A stretch of DNA of 64,000 bases from Sphingomonas sp. IC-56. GTDB taxonomy: Bacteria; Pseudomonadota; Alphaproteobacteria; Sphingomonadales; Sphingomonadaceae. The translations under genes and the position numbers were made by a program. The notes below the pieces were generated by a model. The model searched no databases. It was not told the DNA's origin and saw nothing but the letters and a program-made list of their open reading frames with translations. How positions within the stretch are numbered: the stretch's first letter is position 1; each line of letters opens with the position of its first letter. Of this stretch, positions 61,918 to 64,000 are shown piece after piece. The DNA lies in the NCBI RefSeq assembly GCF_021043375.1, contig NZ_JAJNDV010000014.1:1-64000 (forward strand), in the 5' to 3' direction.

Positions 61918-63962
61918 TCCGCAGCCGCCATCAGCGGGAGTTCGTGGACGCTGGGCTCCGCGAGGCGCCGGGCGGCGAGGCAGGTCCGGATGGTGTAGAA
62001 CAGGATCGAGAGCACCACGAACAGGAACAGCGCGCATAGTGCGGCGTCGATCCGGTCGTTGGTGATGATGCGGCGCATCTCCGCCGCCGACTTGGCGGGG
62101 GCGAGCACGGTGCCGGCGGCCAGTGCGTCGGAGAAGCGGCTGGCATGGGCGAGGAAGCCGACCGCCGGATTGGCCGAGAACAGCTTCATCAGGCTGGCGG
62201 TGACCGTGCAGGCGAGCAGCCATGCGGTTGGGACCATCGTCACCCAGGCGAAGCGTTCGCGCTTCATCCGGAACAGCACCGCAGTGGCGAGCATCAGGGC
62301 TACCGCGGCGAGCATCTGGTTGGAGATCCCGAACAGCGGCCACAGCGTGTTCACGCCGCCCAAGGGGTCGGTGACGCCCTGATAGAGGAAGAAGCCCCAG
62401 GCGCTGATGCAGACCAGCGTGCCGACCAGCGCGGGCACGAAGGACGAGGAATTGCGGAAGCTGGGCACTGCCAGCCCGATCAAGTCCTGGAGCATGAAGC
62501 GGCCTGAGCGGGTGCCGGCGTCCACGGCGGTCAGAATGAACAGCGCCTCGAACAGAATGGCGAAGTGGTACCAGAAGGCCATCATCGCCTTGCCGCCGAT
62601 CAACTTGCTGAAGATGTGCGCCATGCCGACTGCGAGCGTCGGCGCGCCGCCTGCGCGCGAGATGATCGTGGTTTCGCCGACATCGGCCGCGATGCTGGTG
62701 ATGAGGTCGGGGGTGATGGGGAAGCCCATGGCGCTGACCGCGGTCGCTGCGGTGGCGGCGTCGGTGCCGATCACGGCGGCGGGGCTGTTCATGGTGAAGT
62801 AGATGCCGGGCTCGATCACCGAGGCGGCGACCAGTGCCATGATCGCCACGAAGCTTTCCATCAGCATCGCGCCATAGCCGATAAAGGTGGCGTCGCCTTC
62901 GGACGCGATCAGCTTGGGCGTGGTGCCGCTGGAGATCAGGGCGTGGAAGCCGGAAACGGCGCCGCACGCGATGGTGATGAACAGAAAGGGGAAGAGCGAC
63001 CCCGACCAGACCGGGCCGCTGCCGTCGATGAATTTTGTAAGCGGCGGCATCTGAAGCGGCGGCGCAACGATGACGATGCCGACCGCCAGTGCGGCGATCG
63101 CGCCGATCTTGAGGAAGGTCGAGAGATAGTCGCGCGGGGCGAGCAGCAGCCACACCGGCAGCAGCGAGGCGACCGCGCCATAGCCGATCAGGATCCAGCA
63201 GAGCTGGACGGGGGTGTAGGTGAACCAGGGTGCGAGGGTCGCGCTTTCGGCGACCGCGCGGCCATAGACGATGGCAAGGATCAGCCCGACCAGGCCGATG
63301 ATCGACGCCTCACCGACGCGGCCGGGGCGTATCCAGCGCATATAGACGCCCATCACCACCGCAAGCGGGATGGTGGCGGCCACGGTGAACATGCCCCAGG
63401 GGCTGCCCGCCAGCGCGCGGACGACGATCAGCGCGAGCACCGCCAGGATGATGATCATGATCATGAAGGCGCCGAACAGGGCGATGGTGCCGGGCACCGG
63501 CCCCATCTCCATGCGGACCAGTTCGCCCAGGGAGCGGCCATCGCGCCGCATCGATAGGAACAGGACCATGAAGTCCTGCACCGCCCCTGCGACGACGACC
63601 CCGGCCAGGATCCAGAGCATGCCGGGCAAATAGCCCATCTGAGCCGCGAGGACGGGGCCGACCAACGGGCCGGCGCCGGCGATGGCGGCGAAATGGTGGC
63701 CGAACAGCACGTTGCGGTTGGTGGGAACGAAGTCGAGCCCGTCGGCGTGCCGAACCGCCGGCGTCGGGCGGGCGGGGTCTAGGCTGAGCACCTTTGTGGC
63801 GATGTAGCGCGCATAGAAGCGATAGGCGATCAGGTAGACCGAAACCGCCGCGACGACGATCCACACCGCGTTGACTGGCTCGCCGCGTGCCGTTGCGACA
63901 ATGCCCAACGCCACTGCGCCGAGCAGTGCGAGTAGAATCCAGCCGATTCTGCCGATGGTCAC
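61914..63962 (-). CDS. cstA: carbon starvation protein CstA (pyruvate/peptide transporter)
   Basis: A membrane carrier of 682 aa with about 16 hydrophobic segments. Motifs GLDFVPTNRNVLFGHHFAAIAGAGPLVGPVLAAQMGYLPGMLWIL and FHALISSGTTPKLIASEGDATFIGYGAMLMES are characteristic of the CstA family, which takes up pyruvate or peptides at carbon limitation. GTG start at 63962. It is the first gene of a pair with ybdD, reading into the window from the right. Confidence 0.92.
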   Translation of the reverse strand: MTIGRIGWILLALLGAVALGIVATARGEPVNAVWIVVAAVSVYLIAYRFYARYIATKVLSLDPARPTPAVRHADGLDFVPTNRNVLFGHHFAAIAGAGPLVGPVLAAQMGYLPGMLWILAGVVVAGAVQDFMVLFLSMRRDGRSLGELVRMEMGPVPGTIALFGAFMIMIIILAVLALIVVRALAGSPWGMFTVAATIPLAVVMGVYMRWIRPGRVGEASIIGLVGLILAIVYGRAVAESATLAPWFTYTPVQLCWILIGYGAVASLLPVWLLLAPRDYLSTFLKIGAIAALAVGIVIVAPPLQMPPLTKFIDGSGPVWSGSLFPFLFITIACGAVSGFHALISSGTTPKLIASEGDATFIGYGAMLMESFVAIMALVAASVIEPGIYFTMNSPAAVIGTDAATAATAVSAMGFPITPDLITSIAADVGETTIISRAGGAPTLAVGMAHIFSKLIGGKAMMAFWYHFAILFEALFILTAVDAGTRSGRFMLQDLIGLAVPSFRNSSSFVPALVGTLVCISAWGFFLYQGVTDPLGGVNTLWPLFGISNQMLAAVALMLATAVLFRMKRERFAWVTMVPTAWLLACTVTASLMKLFSANPAVGFLAHASRFSDALAAGTVLAPAKSAAEMRRIITNDRIDAALCALFLFVVLSILFYTIRTCLAARRLAEPSVHELPLMAAAE

Positions 63963-64000
63963 GTCACCTGTCCCCTTTATGCCGGTCGTGATGCTACCCA

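Noticed and set aside
61732..63153. 473-codon minus-strand frame ending in the YbdD sequence
   Set aside because: Only its last 61 codons are the YbdD protein; the rest is cstA read in the wrong phase.
1..64000. CRISPR array, prophage, IS element or toxin-antitoxin pair
   Set aside because: No regularly spaced direct repeats, no transposase, integrase or phage structural genes were seen. The RHH protein has no toxin next to it; the neighbour is an esterase.

Overview
The window is about 64 kb of GC-rich chromosomal DNA from an alphaproteobacterium, most probably a Sphingomonas or close relative. The evidence is the gene content (TamA/TamB pair, a DUF6356-like protein, a leucine and propionate carboxylase set, tyrosine breakdown genes, a solitary AstD), the dense GC-rich coding, and the short palindromic repeats that fill many gaps between genes. 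This is inference from sequence; no 16S or marker search was possible.

Left part (1-13.3 kb): a zinc-ribbon protein coupled to a Bax-inhibitor-1 membrane protein, a large inverted-repeat element, astD, selO with a divergent hydrolase, a lipoprotein, tRNA-Arg(ACG), a glycosyltransferase, a nitronate-monooxygenase-like FMN enzyme with an extra cysteine cluster, a YetF-type membrane protein, an SH3 protein, a thiolase and a prepilin peptidase. Between the prepilin peptidase and a MarR regulator lies a likely small RNA on the minus strand, with a UUCG-loop terminator.

Middle (14-30.9 kb): tamA-tamB for outer-membrane assembly, a Baeyer-Villiger-type monooxygenase, an erythromycin-esterase-like protein and an amine-oxidase-like flavoprotein. 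A minus-strand run then carries a MaoC protein, an acetyltransferase and the methylcrotonyl-CoA carboxylase genes mccA and mccB. Between mccB and mccA sit small genes joined by 4-base overlaps, including an unannotated 34-codon frame.

30.9-43 kb: an M13 peptidase, isovaleryl-CoA dehydrogenase (the leucine step before MCC), a Rieske protein, hmgA and hpd (tyrosine catabolism, with a 22-base palindromic operator upstream of hpd), an FAD/NAD(P)-binding protein, and two convergent DUF885 proteins of equal length.

43-47.5 kb looks accessory: the tail of a decayed Gfo/Idh oxidoreductase gene, a solitary MreB paralogue, a PHB-depolymerase-type esterase, a ribbon-helix-helix regulator, a cold-shock protein and two small basic proteins.

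47.5-64 kb: tRNA-Glu(TTC), recJ, a prolyl-4-hydroxylase-like enzyme, an RcnB-like protein, an orphan 2Fe-2S subunit and an aldolase. A tightly packed propionate operon follows (pccB, a membrane protein, mce, nudix, enoyl-CoA hydratase, scpA, bioB, pccA), converting propionyl-CoA to succinyl-CoA and making the biotin the carboxylase needs. The window ends with ybdD-cstA.

At least three families of intergenic palindromes recur through the window, and one copy supplies the C-terminal codons of a gene. They are the clearest unexplained structure here. The mcc operon 34-codon ORF, the candidate sRNA and the hpd operator are the best small leads.
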